DNA of 64,000 nt from Sutterella sp. AM11-39 (GCF_003472385.1 NZ_QRLV01000006.1:79119-143118); one strand, 5' to 3'; counted from the first letter of the stretch, positions 16,357 through 25,088 are shown. The notes: generated by a model from the sequence alone, not told the origin. Program-made: numbers and translations.

Positions 16357-17775
16357 TTACTTACCTCCCACGGAGTCCTTCGGAAAGCCTTTGACGGCGT
16401 AATTCGCGGCCCGTTGCGGATCGGTTTTCTGAACGGCGATGATTTCGGCGAGGAATTCGCTCATCACGTCGCGATCGAGTTCAGGCAAGGGCAGCGGCGG
16501 CATGTAGACGATGTGGCCGCGGTAGAGCCCTGCCGAGAGCCAGTCCTTGATGCCGGCAGCGTCGGCCTCTGCCGGGAAGTACTTGGCGATCGGTCGGATG
16601 CCAGTGTCGGTGAGCGAATGGCAGCTCGAGCAGGCGGCAATCGAAATCAGGCGGCCTGCTTCCAGACGCTCCCACTTGCTTTCGGGTTTGCGAAGGTTCT
16701 CCGGTATAAACGGGTGCGTTGCAAGGAACCCGTTTTTGGAGAGAACCGGCAATTCGCTCTTAACTTCCAGTGCCGGTACGTCGCGTCCGATGATCTGGTT
16801 GGCATAGACAAAGCGGCCGGCCACCCAGGGCTTGCGAACGATTTCACGGGCCGTCTCACTCGGTGCAAGTCCCAGCACGAGGATAACGAGCGTGGCGGCG
16901 ACGGTCAGCGGAAGATTCATTACGGACGGTCGCCAGGCGGTGAGCGCAAAGTACACGAGTGTGACCGCGAGAGCTGCCCACATCATCGCGGCAAAACTTT
17001 CGGGCATGCGCGTAGCCGAAACGATGGTGGCGTCCGACGTCAAAGTCGAGGCAAACCAGTAGAGGCTCGCAGTACCCAACACGGCGCCCATAGCGCCCAG
17101 ACCAGAGAGCGTGCGCGCGATGTAGCTCTTTTCTGCCGGATCCGCGGTCTTGGCTGCTGCAAAGCCGCCCACGACGCCGGTGATGGTGAGCATGAAGAAG
17201 AACCGGGCCGAGAGCTGCGCGAACATCGATTCTCCGAAGAAGGCCGAGAGCACCCCGCCCGTTTGGTACCACGAATCCTGACCGGGCCAGAGCATGAACG
17301 AGAGAATGCCCACGATGATGAGAAGCGTGCCGACGCTCGAGAGGGCAAAGATCGTGCAGTAGCGCAGATAGGTTTTGATGGGCACGCGGCCTGCGAGGTA
17401 CACGAGCAGATAGACGCCGGCGACTTCGATCAGGAAGAACACCCATTCGGTGGCCCAGAGCCAGACGAAGTTGTGAATCAGCGCCGAAATGCCGCGGGGA
17501 TTGGCGATTGTGGCGGCAAACCAGATGCCGGGGCCGGTGACCGAGCCGAGCACGTAGCTGAAGATCAGCAGGAAGGCGCCGTATTTGCGGATAAAGTCAA
17601 GGTGCTGGGGCTGGTTGGCCGTCACCGCACGTCGTGCAAGCCACGCAAAGACAAGCGCGGCACCGACCGAAGCGTGCGAAAACAGCACGTGGATCGTGGC
17701 GATGAAGCCGATCACCCATCCCGCACCGATGCCGGGCTCAAGCCAGGCCGGGTAGAGTCCGAGGAACTCGTTCAT
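16357..17775 (-). CDS. Cytochrome bd-like subunit I fused to a c-type haem domain
   Basis: A 472-residue protein in two parts. Residues 1-320 have about nine membrane segments resembling CydA: IHVLFSHASVG aligns with the FHILFPTLTIG segment around the haem ligand His19 (here His29), GSVTGP matches the next helix, and Glu110/Glu117 sit where CydA has Glu99/Glu107 near haems b595/d. The segment where CydA has the b558 ligand His186 reads FAQLSARFFF, without His, and no quinol Q-loop motif is seen. Residues 375-472 carry CSSCH and a later YMPPLP that could give the Met ligand. It heads the operon. I infer an enzyme fed by cytochrome c rather than quinol. Confidence 0.75.
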   Translation of the reverse strand: MNEFLGLYPAWLEPGIGAGWVIGFIATIHVLFSHASVGAALVFAWLARRAVTANQPQHLDFIRKYGAFLLIFSYVLGSVTGPGIWFAATIANPRGISALIHNFVWLWATEWVFFLIEVAGVYLLVYLAGRVPIKTYLRYCTIFALSSVGTLLIIVGILSFMLWPGQDSWYQTGGVLSAFFGESMFAQLSARFFFMLTITGVVGGFAAAKTADPAEKSYIARTLSGLGAMGAVLGTASLYWFASTLTSDATIVSATRMPESFAAMMWAALAVTLVYFALTAWRPSVMNLPLTVAATLVILVLGLAPSETAREIVRKPWVAGRFVYANQIIGRDVPALEVKSELPVLSKNGFLATHPFIPENLRKPESKWERLEAGRLISIAACSSCHSLTDTGIRPIAKYFPAEADAAGIKDWLSAGLYRGHIVYMPPLPLPELDRDVMSEFLAEIIAVQKTDPQRAANYAVKGFPKDSVGGK

Positions 17776-18254
17776 GGGGGCTCTCCTAGTGGAAAAAACA
17801 AAAAGCTTTTGACTCCGGCGAATGCCCTCTTGTGAGAGCCTTTCGCCAAGGTTTGAGCCATTGTTAACGTTCGTTTCCTTTCTGTCTCTCCCTCTGTGGA
17901 ACGGCTCCCGAATGTCTTCCCTAATCCGTTATGCGGAGTCGCTCTACTTCTTTTGCCGATAAAAACGATTCCCGTTTCCCTCCTCTTTCTTCATTGATGC
18001 CCCGATCCGCCGAACTTTGGGCTCTATCCCGAAGGAGTACCCATCGTTGTTCTTTTTTTGATCATCGGCTCAATAGATATTTTCTATGTTGGGCACTCAT
18101 AAATTGATGAGTATGGCGCCGATCGGCCAATCTGAAGTATCCCTTAAGATGCTTTCCGTTACTTGAGTAACTCATTGTTTTGTAAGTGTATTGCCCAACA
18201 TTCCAACGTTCTGTAGATTGACGGAAAACAACTTCACGACGATCGAGTTTTTCT
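17776..18254. promoter_or_regulatory. Divergent promoter region of the sulfur locus with paired decamers
   Basis: This 479-bp gap has no gene. TGCCCAACAT occurs at 18192-18201 on the plus strand, 54 bp before the ArsR gene, and exactly once on the minus strand at 18095-18086, so each divergent unit has one copy in the same orientation. Both copies have ACTCAT upstream. ACTCAT-N6-ATGAGT (18095-18112) and GTTACT-TG-AGTAAC (from about 18158) are further perfect dyads. These are candidate operators for the adjacent ArsR-rhodanese regulator. Confidence 0.5.
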
Positions 18255-18914
18255 ATGTCTGAATATCTTGCTCAGAAGCATGCCTTGTACGCGCAAGTGG
18301 GGCGCTTGAGCCGCGCGTTAGGTCAGCAGACGCGTCTGGAGATCATCGAGATCCTGGCGCAGGCTCCTAGAAGCGTCGAGACGATTGCCTCCCTTTTGCA
18401 GACCGACATCAGAAGCGTGAGCCAGCATCTTCAGGTGTTGGTCGAATGCGGTCTTTTGACGGTCGAGCGCAAAGGGCGTTTCCGTTGGTACGCCGTGCGC
18501 TGTCAGGAAGTCTTGCAACTGGCGGTGCTGCTTCGCACGACGGCCGAGACACTTCTTGGGGCTCCGCAAACGGACGTCAAGGATGAACTCTCGCTGTCCG
18601 AAGGTCTGGCGCTTGCACAGCAGGGAAAACTTCAGCTCATTGACGTGCGTCCGCTCGAAGAGTTCCAAAGCGGACATCTGGCCGGCGCCCTGAGCATGCC
18701 GCTGGCAAGTCTTTCCGAGACCATTACAAAACTGGATTCGGAAACTCCCGCTGCCGCCTACTGCCGCAGTCCCTACTGCTTTCTGGCGCGGCAGGCTCAG
18801 GAAATCTTTGCCAAACACGGTAAGACGCTTTATGTGCTCTCCGACGGCGTACAGGACTGGAAGGCTTCATCGCCCGAGTTGTTGACTGTTTCAACCGATT
18901 CTGAGGAAAGTTAA
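18255..18914 (+). CDS. ArsR-type regulator fused to a rhodanese domain
   Basis: A 219-residue two-domain regulator. Residues 1-95 are an ArsR winged helix (LGQQTRLEIIEIL, then SVSQHLQVLVECGLL). Residues 110-205 are a rhodanese domain with the IDVRPLEEFQSGHLAGA entry and an active-site loop CRSPYC, whose first Cys normally carries a persulfide. ArsR-rhodanese fusions are known sensors in sulfur and metal stress; the loop is intact here, so persulfide or sulfane sulfur sensing is likely. It is divergent from the FccB-like operon and only 2 bp before the TDT transporter gene, which ties all three together. Confidence 0.88.
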   Translation: MSEYLAQKHALYAQVGRLSRALGQQTRLEIIEILAQAPRSVETIASLLQTDIRSVSQHLQVLVECGLLTVERKGRFRWYAVRCQEVLQLAVLLRTTAETLLGAPQTDVKDELSLSEGLALAQQGKLQLIDVRPLEEFQSGHLAGALSMPLASLSETITKLDSETPAAAYCRSPYCFLARQAQEIFAKHGKTLYVLSDGVQDWKASSPELLTVSTDSEES

Positions 18915-18916
18915 CG

Positions 18917-19954
18917 ATGCACTTTGTCAAAACAATGGCCCCGGGATGGTTTGCCTCCGTCATGGGAACGTCGGTGGCCAGTCTGGCCGCTCAGCTTCTT
19001 TTTGCGGGAACCTCAGCGGTGTGGATTGCCGACGCTCTTCACTACACAGCGATTGCGATGCTGTTGGTGCTCGGTTTCGCCGCCGTGCTGCGCATTCTCA
19101 TCTACCCTCGCGCGGTCTTTGAAACGATCTCGCACCCCGTCGAGGGAAGTTTCTACGCGACCTTCCCTATCGCGTTATTGGTTATGGCAGGTCAATGGAG
19201 CATGCGCGGCATTGATCCCGATTGGGTCGCTTTGCTGTGGTGGACCGGCGCCATCGGCACCTTTGCCGCAAGCTACTTGATTCTCTTTCGGCTTTTTACG
19301 CTTGATCGCCTGAAGCTTCAGATGGTCACGCCCGCGCATTTCATCCCGGCGGTGGGTCTCGTGGTGATTCCGGTGGCCGGTGCCGGCCTCGCAGCTCAGG
19401 CGCAAGGCCTGATGCGCGAGGTATATTTCGGCGTCAACATGCTCGGCATGGGTGCAGGGTTCTTCATGTACATCGCACTGGTGGCCATCACTATGGCACG
19501 CCATTTCCTGATGCCCGCCATCGAAGGCAAGATGACTCCGACGCTGTGGGTGCATCTGGCTCCGCTCGGTGTGATTCCGCTGAGTCTTTTGTCGCTTTTG
19601 CACGCCGCAGGCAACGAAGCCGCGATGAGCTACGGCTTGTTGGTCGCGATGGGCTTTATGGGGGCCTCGCTTTGGTGGCTTCTTTTGGCTTTGGCCATGA
19701 CCGTTCGCAACGCGCTGCAAGGCAAATTGCCCTTTGCGCTTTCCTGGTGGGCGTTCGTCTTTCCGATCGGCTCGATGACCGTGTTGAGCATTCGACTTTC
19801 GAGCCTTGCGAACCTAGAACTTCTCGGCATGATTGCCTATGGTCTGATGGCTCTGCTCCTGACCGTCTGGTTCGCGGCAGCCGTCGGTACACTCCTTGGG
19901 TTATTCCGAGGCGGTGTGATTCCGCCCAAAGCGGCGACCGCTCAATCGCACTGA
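18917..19954 (+). CDS. TDT-family transporter (TehA/SLAC1 fold)
   Basis: A 345-residue protein with ten hydrophobic segments of the TDT (tellurite-resistance/dicarboxylate) family, starting FVKTMAPGWFASVMGTS, which resembles the family's first helix with its conserved PxWF(A/G) and G(T/S) turn. Relatives carry sulfite (yeast Ssu1), malate (Mae1) or chloride (SLAC1). Two bases separate it from the ArsR-rhodanese gene, and the sulfide-oxidation operon is opposite, so export of sulfite produced from sulfide is a reasonable inference; tellurite or dicarboxylate transport cannot be excluded. Confidence 0.82.
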   Translation: MHFVKTMAPGWFASVMGTSVASLAAQLLFAGTSAVWIADALHYTAIAMLLVLGFAAVLRILIYPRAVFETISHPVEGSFYATFPIALLVMAGQWSMRGIDPDWVALLWWTGAIGTFAASYLILFRLFTLDRLKLQMVTPAHFIPAVGLVVIPVAGAGLAAQAQGLMREVYFGVNMLGMGAGFFMYIALVAITMARHFLMPAIEGKMTPTLWVHLAPLGVIPLSLLSLLHAAGNEAAMSYGLLVAMGFMGASLWWLLLALAMTVRNALQGKLPFALSWWAFVFPIGSMTVLSIRLSSLANLELLGMIAYGLMALLLTVWFAAAVGTLLGLFRGGVIPPKAATAQSH

Positions 19955-19960
19955 CAATAG

Positions 19961-20000
19961 AAAATGCCGGCAAAGCTAAAAAGCTCGCCGGCATTTTTTT
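19961..20000 (+). terminator. Intrinsic terminator after the TDT gene
   Basis: AAAATGCCGGC pairs with GCCGGCATTTT, with an inner AGCT/AGCT pairing, and ends in a run of seven T. The minus-strand gene that converges here may also use it. Confidence 0.9.
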
Positions 20001-20023
20001 AACTTCCGGTGTTGCTCAGAGCA

Positions 20024-20974
20024 CTACGACTTCGTGTTCTCTTCCGTCCAACGGTGGAAAATCGTTGCGACGATCGGGCCGGAAATGTTGTGCCAGAAGC
20101 TGAAGATGGCCGAAGGCAGAGCGGCTAGCGGCATCGTGGCAAAGTGTACGGTCGCAAGCGCCACGCCAAGGCCCGAGTTCTGCATGCCGACTTCGATGGC
20201 CAAGCACTTTCTCTTGGCCAGATTCATCTTAAAGAGCTTGGCGGCGAGATAACCCACTACGTAGCCCAGACCGTTGTGAAGAACAACCACGGCAAACACC
20301 AGCGGACCGCTCTTGGCGATATTGGGCTGGCTGACGGCAACGACGGCCATCACAATCAGAACAATCGACACCACGGAAATGAGCGGCAGGCAGGTTGCGG
20401 CCACGGCCACGCGGTCCTGGCCGAGAATCGTATGAATCGCCACGCCGATGGCAATCGGAATCAGAACGATTTGGCAGATTGACCAGAACATGCCCAGCGG
20501 GTCGATTTCAATCCACTGATGTGCAAAGAGCCAAATCAGAGCCGGGGTTACGATGGGCGCCAGAAGCGTCGTGCAGCTGGTGATGGTAACCGACAGCGCC
20601 GTATCGCCGCGCGCCAGGAAGGTCATGACGTTGGAAGAGGTTCCGCCCGGGCAGCAGCCAACGAGGATCACGCCTACGGCGATTTCGGCCGGCAGTTGCA
20701 GCACGATGCAAAGCAGATAAGCAAGCGTCGGCATGATGATGAACTGGGCGAGGATGCCGATCAACACATCCACGGGTTTTGAGAGCACCAGTTTGAAGTC
20801 ATTGACCGAAAGGGTCAGACCCATGCCGAACATCACCAAACCCAAAAGCGGAGAAATCCAACCGGCCAGCGGTTTAAATGGATCGGGTGCGGCGTAGGCG
20901 ATTGCCGCAAAGACAAGCACCCACAGGGCAAATGTTTTATTGACAAATTGGCTTAAGGCGGCAAGCGCTTTCAT
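20024..20974 (-). CDS. Bile acid:sodium symporter (BASS) family transporter
   Basis: A secondary transporter with nine to ten membrane segments. The family signatures CCPGGTSSNVMTFLARGD and EVGMQNSGLGVALA, which hold the two sodium sites, are intact. Members carry bile acids, pyruvate or pantoate with sodium, and the substrate here is unknown. ATG 20974 is chosen because GGGAG lies 8 bases before it, while the ATG 15 bp upstream has no ribosome site. It converges with the TDT gene and is followed upstream by a gap of 260 bp with a hairpin (AGGCAAA...TTTGCCT at 21091-21116) of unknown role. Confidence 0.88.
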   Translation of the reverse strand: MKALAALSQFVNKTFALWVLVFAAIAYAAPDPFKPLAGWISPLLGLVMFGMGLTLSVNDFKLVLSKPVDVLIGILAQFIIMPTLAYLLCIVLQLPAEIAVGVILVGCCPGGTSSNVMTFLARGDTALSVTITSCTTLLAPIVTPALIWLFAHQWIEIDPLGMFWSICQIVLIPIAIGVAIHTILGQDRVAVAATCLPLISVVSIVLIVMAVVAVSQPNIAKSGPLVFAVVVLHNGLGYVVGYLAAKLFKMNLAKRKCLAIEVGMQNSGLGVALATVHFATMPLAALPSAIFSFWHNISGPIVATIFHRWTEENTKS

Positions 20975-21142
20975 ATTTTTATCTCCCATTGTCTTTTCAA
21001 GCTCTCATTGTTCTATGTGTTCGCTTGATGCTTATTCTCGGCTCATAGCCTATCTTGGCGATTTTAGGAGCGGCTATTTCACTTGTCTTGAGGCAAATGC
21101 CCTAGACCGTTTGCCTTATGACCAGCGATAAGAGCGAAAAAG

Positions 21143-21192
21143 AAACCGGCTCGAACTCTCGAGGAAATTTCTCTTTGAGTTCTTGCCGGTTT
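21143..21192 (-). terminator. Intrinsic terminator of the urocanate-reductase-like gene
   Basis: On the minus strand AAACCGGC-AA-GAACTC pairs with GAGTTC-GA-GCCGGTTT and is followed by CTTTTTC. A second GC-rich hairpin (CGCTCGCCG-TAA-CGGCGAGCG, 21199-21219) lies between it and the stop codon. Confidence 0.85.
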
Positions 21193-21234
21193 TCGGAACG
21201 CTCGCCGTAACGGCGAGCGAGTGCCGATTTTGCG

Positions 21235-23049
21235 TTACTTCATCTTCACGACATTGGTACCTGCCGCGCGGCCGAACGTCATGATGTCGGCAATGGCGTT
21301 GCCGCCAAGACGGTTGGAGCCGTGAATGCCGCCCGTGACTTCACCGGCAGCGTACAGACCCGGAATGACCTTGCCGTTGACGTCAATGACCTGAGCGTTG
21401 ACGTTGATCTTGATGCCGCCCATCGTGTGGTGAACGGTCGGCACCTTCTTGCAGGCGTACCAGGGACCTTCCGTCAAGGTTGTGTCAGCCTTGTTGTTGG
21501 CCTGGAAGCCCAGCGGATCCTTCATCTCGCCCTTGACGATCTTGTTGTAGTTGTCGACGCTGGCCTTCAACTTGGCGGGATTCATGCCGGTCTTCTTGGC
21601 AAGTTCTTCAAGCGTGTTGGCTTCTACAACAGAGCCGAGAGCAACCATGTCGCGGATCGTGGCGCCGTTGGCGTCAACCCAGTCGCGGCTCGGATAGCGA
21701 ACCTTGTTAACAACGACGTAGTACGTGCTCTTGGGCTGAGCAAAGATGGCTCCAGCGAGAACGTCGCGTGCTGCGCCTTCATTGACGAAGCGGTCGCCTT
21801 CAACGTTCACGAAGATGCGGTTGCGGCCGGACGTACGGATGTTTTCCATCAGGCCGGTACCCGGCGTGCCGCACGGGTGAATCTGGATGTCGTCCAGATT
21901 GATCAAGTCGGCGCCGTGCTTCTTGGCGATGATCAGACCGTCGCCCTGAGCGGCCTTCTGGATGTTGGTGCAGCCGATCGAGTTGTCAAGCTTGACGCTC
22001 TTCCAAACGCCCGTGTTGACTTCCTGGCGGAACTTGATGTTGGCACCGAAACCGCCCGTGGCGATCACGACGCCGTCCTTGGCGTTGAGGATTACCTTCT
22101 GGTCGAAGTGCTTGGCGGTCACGCCCGTGATGCGACCCTTATCCTGCAGAAGGTCGGTGGCGGCCGTATCCGTCAGAACTTGAATTGCGCCGTTCGTATC
22201 CTTGATGACCTGTTCGAAGCTGCGGATGTAGGTGTTGCCGGACGGAGTGGCAGGATAGTGGCTGCGCTGCCAGAGAGCGCCCGTAGCCGTGCCGATCTCG
22301 TCCTTAAACTTCACGCCCATGCTTTCGAGCCATTCGACCGACTTCATGGAGTTCTGTGTCAAATACTTCACGAGTTCCGGATTGCCCTTGTTGTGGCCGC
22401 CCTTCATCGTCTGGTCATAGAACTTCTCGAAGCTGTCTTCAATGCCCTGCTTGCCTTGACGCTTCGGGTCAACGGCGTTCAGAGCACCTTCGGAAACGTT
22501 GGTCGAACCGCCGAGATAGCCGAGTTTTTCAATGACGATCACTTTCTTGGCACCGGCCTGATAAGCGGCAATGGCGGTTGCCAGACCAGAACCGCCGCCG
22601 CCGATCACGACGACATCGGCGTCATAGGTCTTTGTGCCGGCAGGATGTTTTTCAACCTGTTCGCCGAGCTTGTCCATATTGCCGCCGGCCTGTTCCAGGC
22701 ACTTTTCAACACCGCTCAAAACGGCAAAGCTCGAAATCGAAGCGCCGGTAATTGCATCAACGCCCAGCGACTGGTACTTGATGATCTTGTCGGTCATCAG
22801 TTTAAGAGCAACCTGGCCAACACCAATCGTTTCAAGATTCTTGGAGGTGTCGATCTTTTCGATGCGGTTCTTGCTGACCGTGACCTTCACCGTGACCGGA
22901 GCATTGTGGCCGTTGACGGTAGCCGTGTAGGTACCGGGCTTGAACGTCGACGGAGCCGTCTTGGCTGGTTCGGCTGCTTGCAGAGCCGTTGCTGCGCCGG
23001 CAGCAAACATCGCAGTCAGACACGCCGCACAAACCTTGCGAATACTCAT
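21235..23049 (-). CDS. Periplasmic FMN/FAD reductase, urocanate/fumarate reductase (UrdA) type
   Basis: A 604-residue secreted flavoenzyme with a Sec signal (MSIRKVCAACLTAMFAAG). An FMN_bind domain over about residues 35-115 ends in DAITGAS, the ApbE flavinylation motif where FMN is attached to the last Ser. The FAD_binding_2 domain follows with GGGGSGLATA near 150, HTMGGIKIN near 540 and GEVTGGIHGSNRLGGNA near 570. This architecture matches Shewanella UrdA and related electron-accepting reductases that act without cytochromes. The substrate may be fumarate, urocanate or a relative. It is a single-gene unit with its own terminator; no ApbE gene is in the window. Confidence 0.85.
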   Translation of the reverse strand: MSIRKVCAACLTAMFAAGAATALQAAEPAKTAPSTFKPGTYTATVNGHNAPVTVKVTVSKNRIEKIDTSKNLETIGVGQVALKLMTDKIIKYQSLGVDAITGASISSFAVLSGVEKCLEQAGGNMDKLGEQVEKHPAGTKTYDADVVVIGGGGSGLATAIAAYQAGAKKVIVIEKLGYLGGSTNVSEGALNAVDPKRQGKQGIEDSFEKFYDQTMKGGHNKGNPELVKYLTQNSMKSVEWLESMGVKFKDEIGTATGALWQRSHYPATPSGNTYIRSFEQVIKDTNGAIQVLTDTAATDLLQDKGRITGVTAKHFDQKVILNAKDGVVIATGGFGANIKFRQEVNTGVWKSVKLDNSIGCTNIQKAAQGDGLIIAKKHGADLINLDDIQIHPCGTPGTGLMENIRTSGRNRIFVNVEGDRFVNEGAARDVLAGAIFAQPKSTYYVVVNKVRYPSRDWVDANGATIRDMVALGSVVEANTLEELAKKTGMNPAKLKASVDNYNKIVKGEMKDPLGFQANNKADTTLTEGPWYACKKVPTVHHTMGGIKINVNAQVIDVNGKVIPGLYAAGEVTGGIHGSNRLGGNAIADIMTFGRAAGTNVVKMK

Positions 23050-23268
23050 CTTTCCTCTCTCCTATCTGAAGTTGAGCAAACGAATCGAAATGTCTGAGGC
23101 GAACAAGAATCGTGCAGGTTTTTTGTGGAAGCCTTAAGCGATTCTTATGGGTCTCAATCAATTTGAGTCTACGCCTGAGTTTGAATTTTTGACGGAGAAA
23201 AAATAGGTAAAAACACTCAGGCAACAAAAGGGTGTTTTGTTGCGGTCTTGAATTGGCGCCGAACAGCA

Positions 23269-23302
23269 GAAAACCCGCCTCAACCGAAGTCGAAGCGGGT
23301 TT
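23269..23302 (-). terminator. Intrinsic terminator of the porin gene
   Basis: On the minus strand AAACCCGC pairs with GCGGGTTT around a 16-nt loop and is followed by TTCTG. It lies about 40 bp after the porin stop. Confidence 0.8.
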
Positions 23303-23339
23303 GGCTAATCAATGTCTCTCTTAAATAAAGAGGGTCAGA

Positions 23340-24515
23340 TTAGAAGCGGTGACGCAGGCCGACGATAACGGAGTACGCAGAGGGATCTGCATCACGTCCG
23401 GTGGCACCTTGAGCGGTCGTGGTTTCCCACTGATCCTGCATATAGGAAGCGACAGCGTAGACGTCCGTGCGCTTGCTGAACGGGTAGTCGTAGCCAACGC
23501 TCACAACATAGCGCTTGAAGTCAAAGGAAGCGCCGTTGTTGGTATCTTCGAAGCTGTCGGCGGACTCAGCGTCAACATAGCCGAGCCCGAAGAGAGCCTT
23601 GTCGCCCCAGAGAGGAGCGTCACCGGAGAAGGTAATGCCGTAGCCCTTAATCTTCTCACCGTTCCAGGCTACGTCAACGTCAGCCATGATGCCGCCGAGG
23701 GTGGACAGCTTCATTTCATCGAAGTACTGAGCGCCGAGGTAGAGCTTGACGACTTCGAAGTCGTAGCTGCCGCCCAACGTGACGGTCAAGCTGTCGTCAA
23801 CGTCCTTGCTACCGCCGTCGTTACCCAAACCGTCAGCATCGTGGCTCCAGCTCGCGTAATTGATGGAGTCAACAGCCAAATATGCGGCGAACGGACCGTT
23901 GTTATAGGTAGCGCCGATAGCGTAGAAACGATCGCTCGAGGATTCGTTTTCTTCGCTGTCGTAGTCGTCAACAGCGTTACCCATGCCGTACTGAGCGTAG
24001 ACCTTAAAGCCGGCGAAATCAGGCGTTTCGTAGGCGATCATGTTGTCCCACTGAGCGGCGGTGGTCAGAACGCGTTCAACACGGGCGGTGTATTCACCAT
24101 AGGACGTGCCGAAGGCATTGATCATGCCGATCTTGGACCAGGAGGACTGACCGTTGTTGAGAGCGCCCATGCGGCCGAAGGCGAGCTTACCGAAACCGCC
24201 CTGAATGAAGAGGCTCGATTCACGGTTGAACATAACGCCGCTTTCAGAGCCGTCGTCGGAGTTGAAGCCGTCTTCAAGGATGAAGCCAACCGTCAGACCA
24301 TTGCCGAGGTCTTCAGTGCCCTTGATGCCCCAGCGGGAACCAGAACCCTGACCGGATTCCATGGAGAAGGAGTCGAAGTCTTCGCCGAGACCATCAGCGT
24401 CGCCGTGGACATAAGCCAGACCCGTATCCACAATACCGTAGAGCTGAACGTCAGCAGCGAGAGTCGAGCCAGCGAAAGCTCCGAGAACTGCAACAGCAGC
24501 CAAAGTCTTTTTCAT
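23340..24515 (-). CDS. Trimeric general porin (Neisseria/Burkholderia type)
   Basis: A 391-residue outer-membrane porin with a signal peptide (MKKTLAAVAVLGAFAGSTLAA) and the betaproteobacterial opening DVQLYGIVDTGL. SRWGIKGTEDLGNGL and FGRMGALN are the usual early strand motifs, and the protein ends in GLRHRF, a terminal Phe recognised by BAM. The extracellular loops are rich in D, E and N, which suggests an acidic pore mouth. RBS AGGAG precedes the start. A strong hairpin with a T tract lies 45-114 bp upstream of the start on the same strand and may act as an attenuator. Confidence 0.93.
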   Translation of the reverse strand: MKKTLAAVAVLGAFAGSTLAADVQLYGIVDTGLAYVHGDADGLGEDFDSFSMESGQGSGSRWGIKGTEDLGNGLTVGFILEDGFNSDDGSESGVMFNRESSLFIQGGFGKLAFGRMGALNNGQSSWSKIGMINAFGTSYGEYTARVERVLTTAAQWDNMIAYETPDFAGFKVYAQYGMGNAVDDYDSEENESSSDRFYAIGATYNNGPFAAYLAVDSINYASWSHDADGLGNDGGSKDVDDSLTVTLGGSYDFEVVKLYLGAQYFDEMKLSTLGGIMADVDVAWNGEKIKGYGITFSGDAPLWGDKALFGLGYVDAESADSFEDTNNGASFDFKRYVVSVGYDYPFSKRTDVYAVASYMQDQWETTTAQGATGRDADPSAYSVIVGLRHRF

Positions 24516-24559
24516 GATTTATCTCCTAGTCTTATTCAGACCTGCAAGGAAAAATAGGT

Positions 24560-24629
24560 TTTTGCAAAAACCGCCGGATCGGAACATGAGCTAAAGGACT
24601 CTTGCAAAGACTTAAGCTCAATCCGGCGG
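24560..24629 (-). terminator. Terminator-like hairpin in the porin leader region
   Basis: On the minus strand CCGCCGGAT (24629-24621 side) pairs with ATCCGGCGG, with an inner GAGCT/AGCTC pair, followed by TTTTTG and a small palindrome GGTTTTTGCAAAAACC. It ends about 45 bp before the porin ATG, with no convincing promoter in that interval, so it is either a leader attenuator or the end of an unseen upstream transcript. Confidence 0.6.
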
Positions 24630-24781
24630 AAGTCCGTTCGGACAGGCACGATCTTGTCACCAGGAGATACGGGGCACCAAGAAAACAATGAAAGAAAGTG
24701 GCCTCGGGGTGGGGGTTAACCCAAGGATAAAAAACAACACAAGCTCAGATCTGTTCTCCGTAGCTTGAATTTTCTCCGTCG

Positions 24782-24964
24782 TTGCTGACGCTTGAAGAAA
24801 TTCGATTTTGCGAGAAGCTTCAAGACAAGATGGGGGTCTTCTACACTCATCCCGGCGAGATCGGTTTGTCCTTTTTCAACGACTGGCAAGATCAGGCGCT
24901 CGGCATTGAGGAAACAAAGAAAGGCTGGCACTTGGCAAGACTGGAGTTTGTCAAGAACATGTGA
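24782..24964 (+). CDS. Short open frame of unknown origin, possibly a gene remnant
   Basis: Sixty codons from TTG 24782 encode a protein-like sequence (LTLEEIRFCEKLQDK, FFNDWQDQALGIEETKK, ARLEFVKNM) with no ribosome site and no family I recognise. The frame is stopped at 24761 upstream. It sits in an otherwise empty 940-bp stretch before the 27-bp repeats. The composition looks coding, so it may be the 3' end of a lost gene. The opposite strand is also open over part of it. Confidence 0.25.
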   Translation: MLTLEEIRFCEKLQDKMGVFYTHPGEIGLSFFNDWQDQALGIEETKKGWHLARLEFVKNM

Positions 24965-25088
24965 GACATACCTGTTGAACAACTAGGGACCCACTCACCA
25001 CACTATCTTTAGACAGATAGAAGAAGAGATGTTGGGCCTCAGTTTCTCTGCGGTCCGTTGCCAGGGGGTATCTGTACAGTTTGCTCGA

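Noticed and set aside
23153..23167. CTCAA-N5-TTGAG dyad as an FNR site for the UrdA-like gene
   Set aside because: The half-sites are not TTGAT/ATCAA and the spacing is five, so the match is too poor to call.
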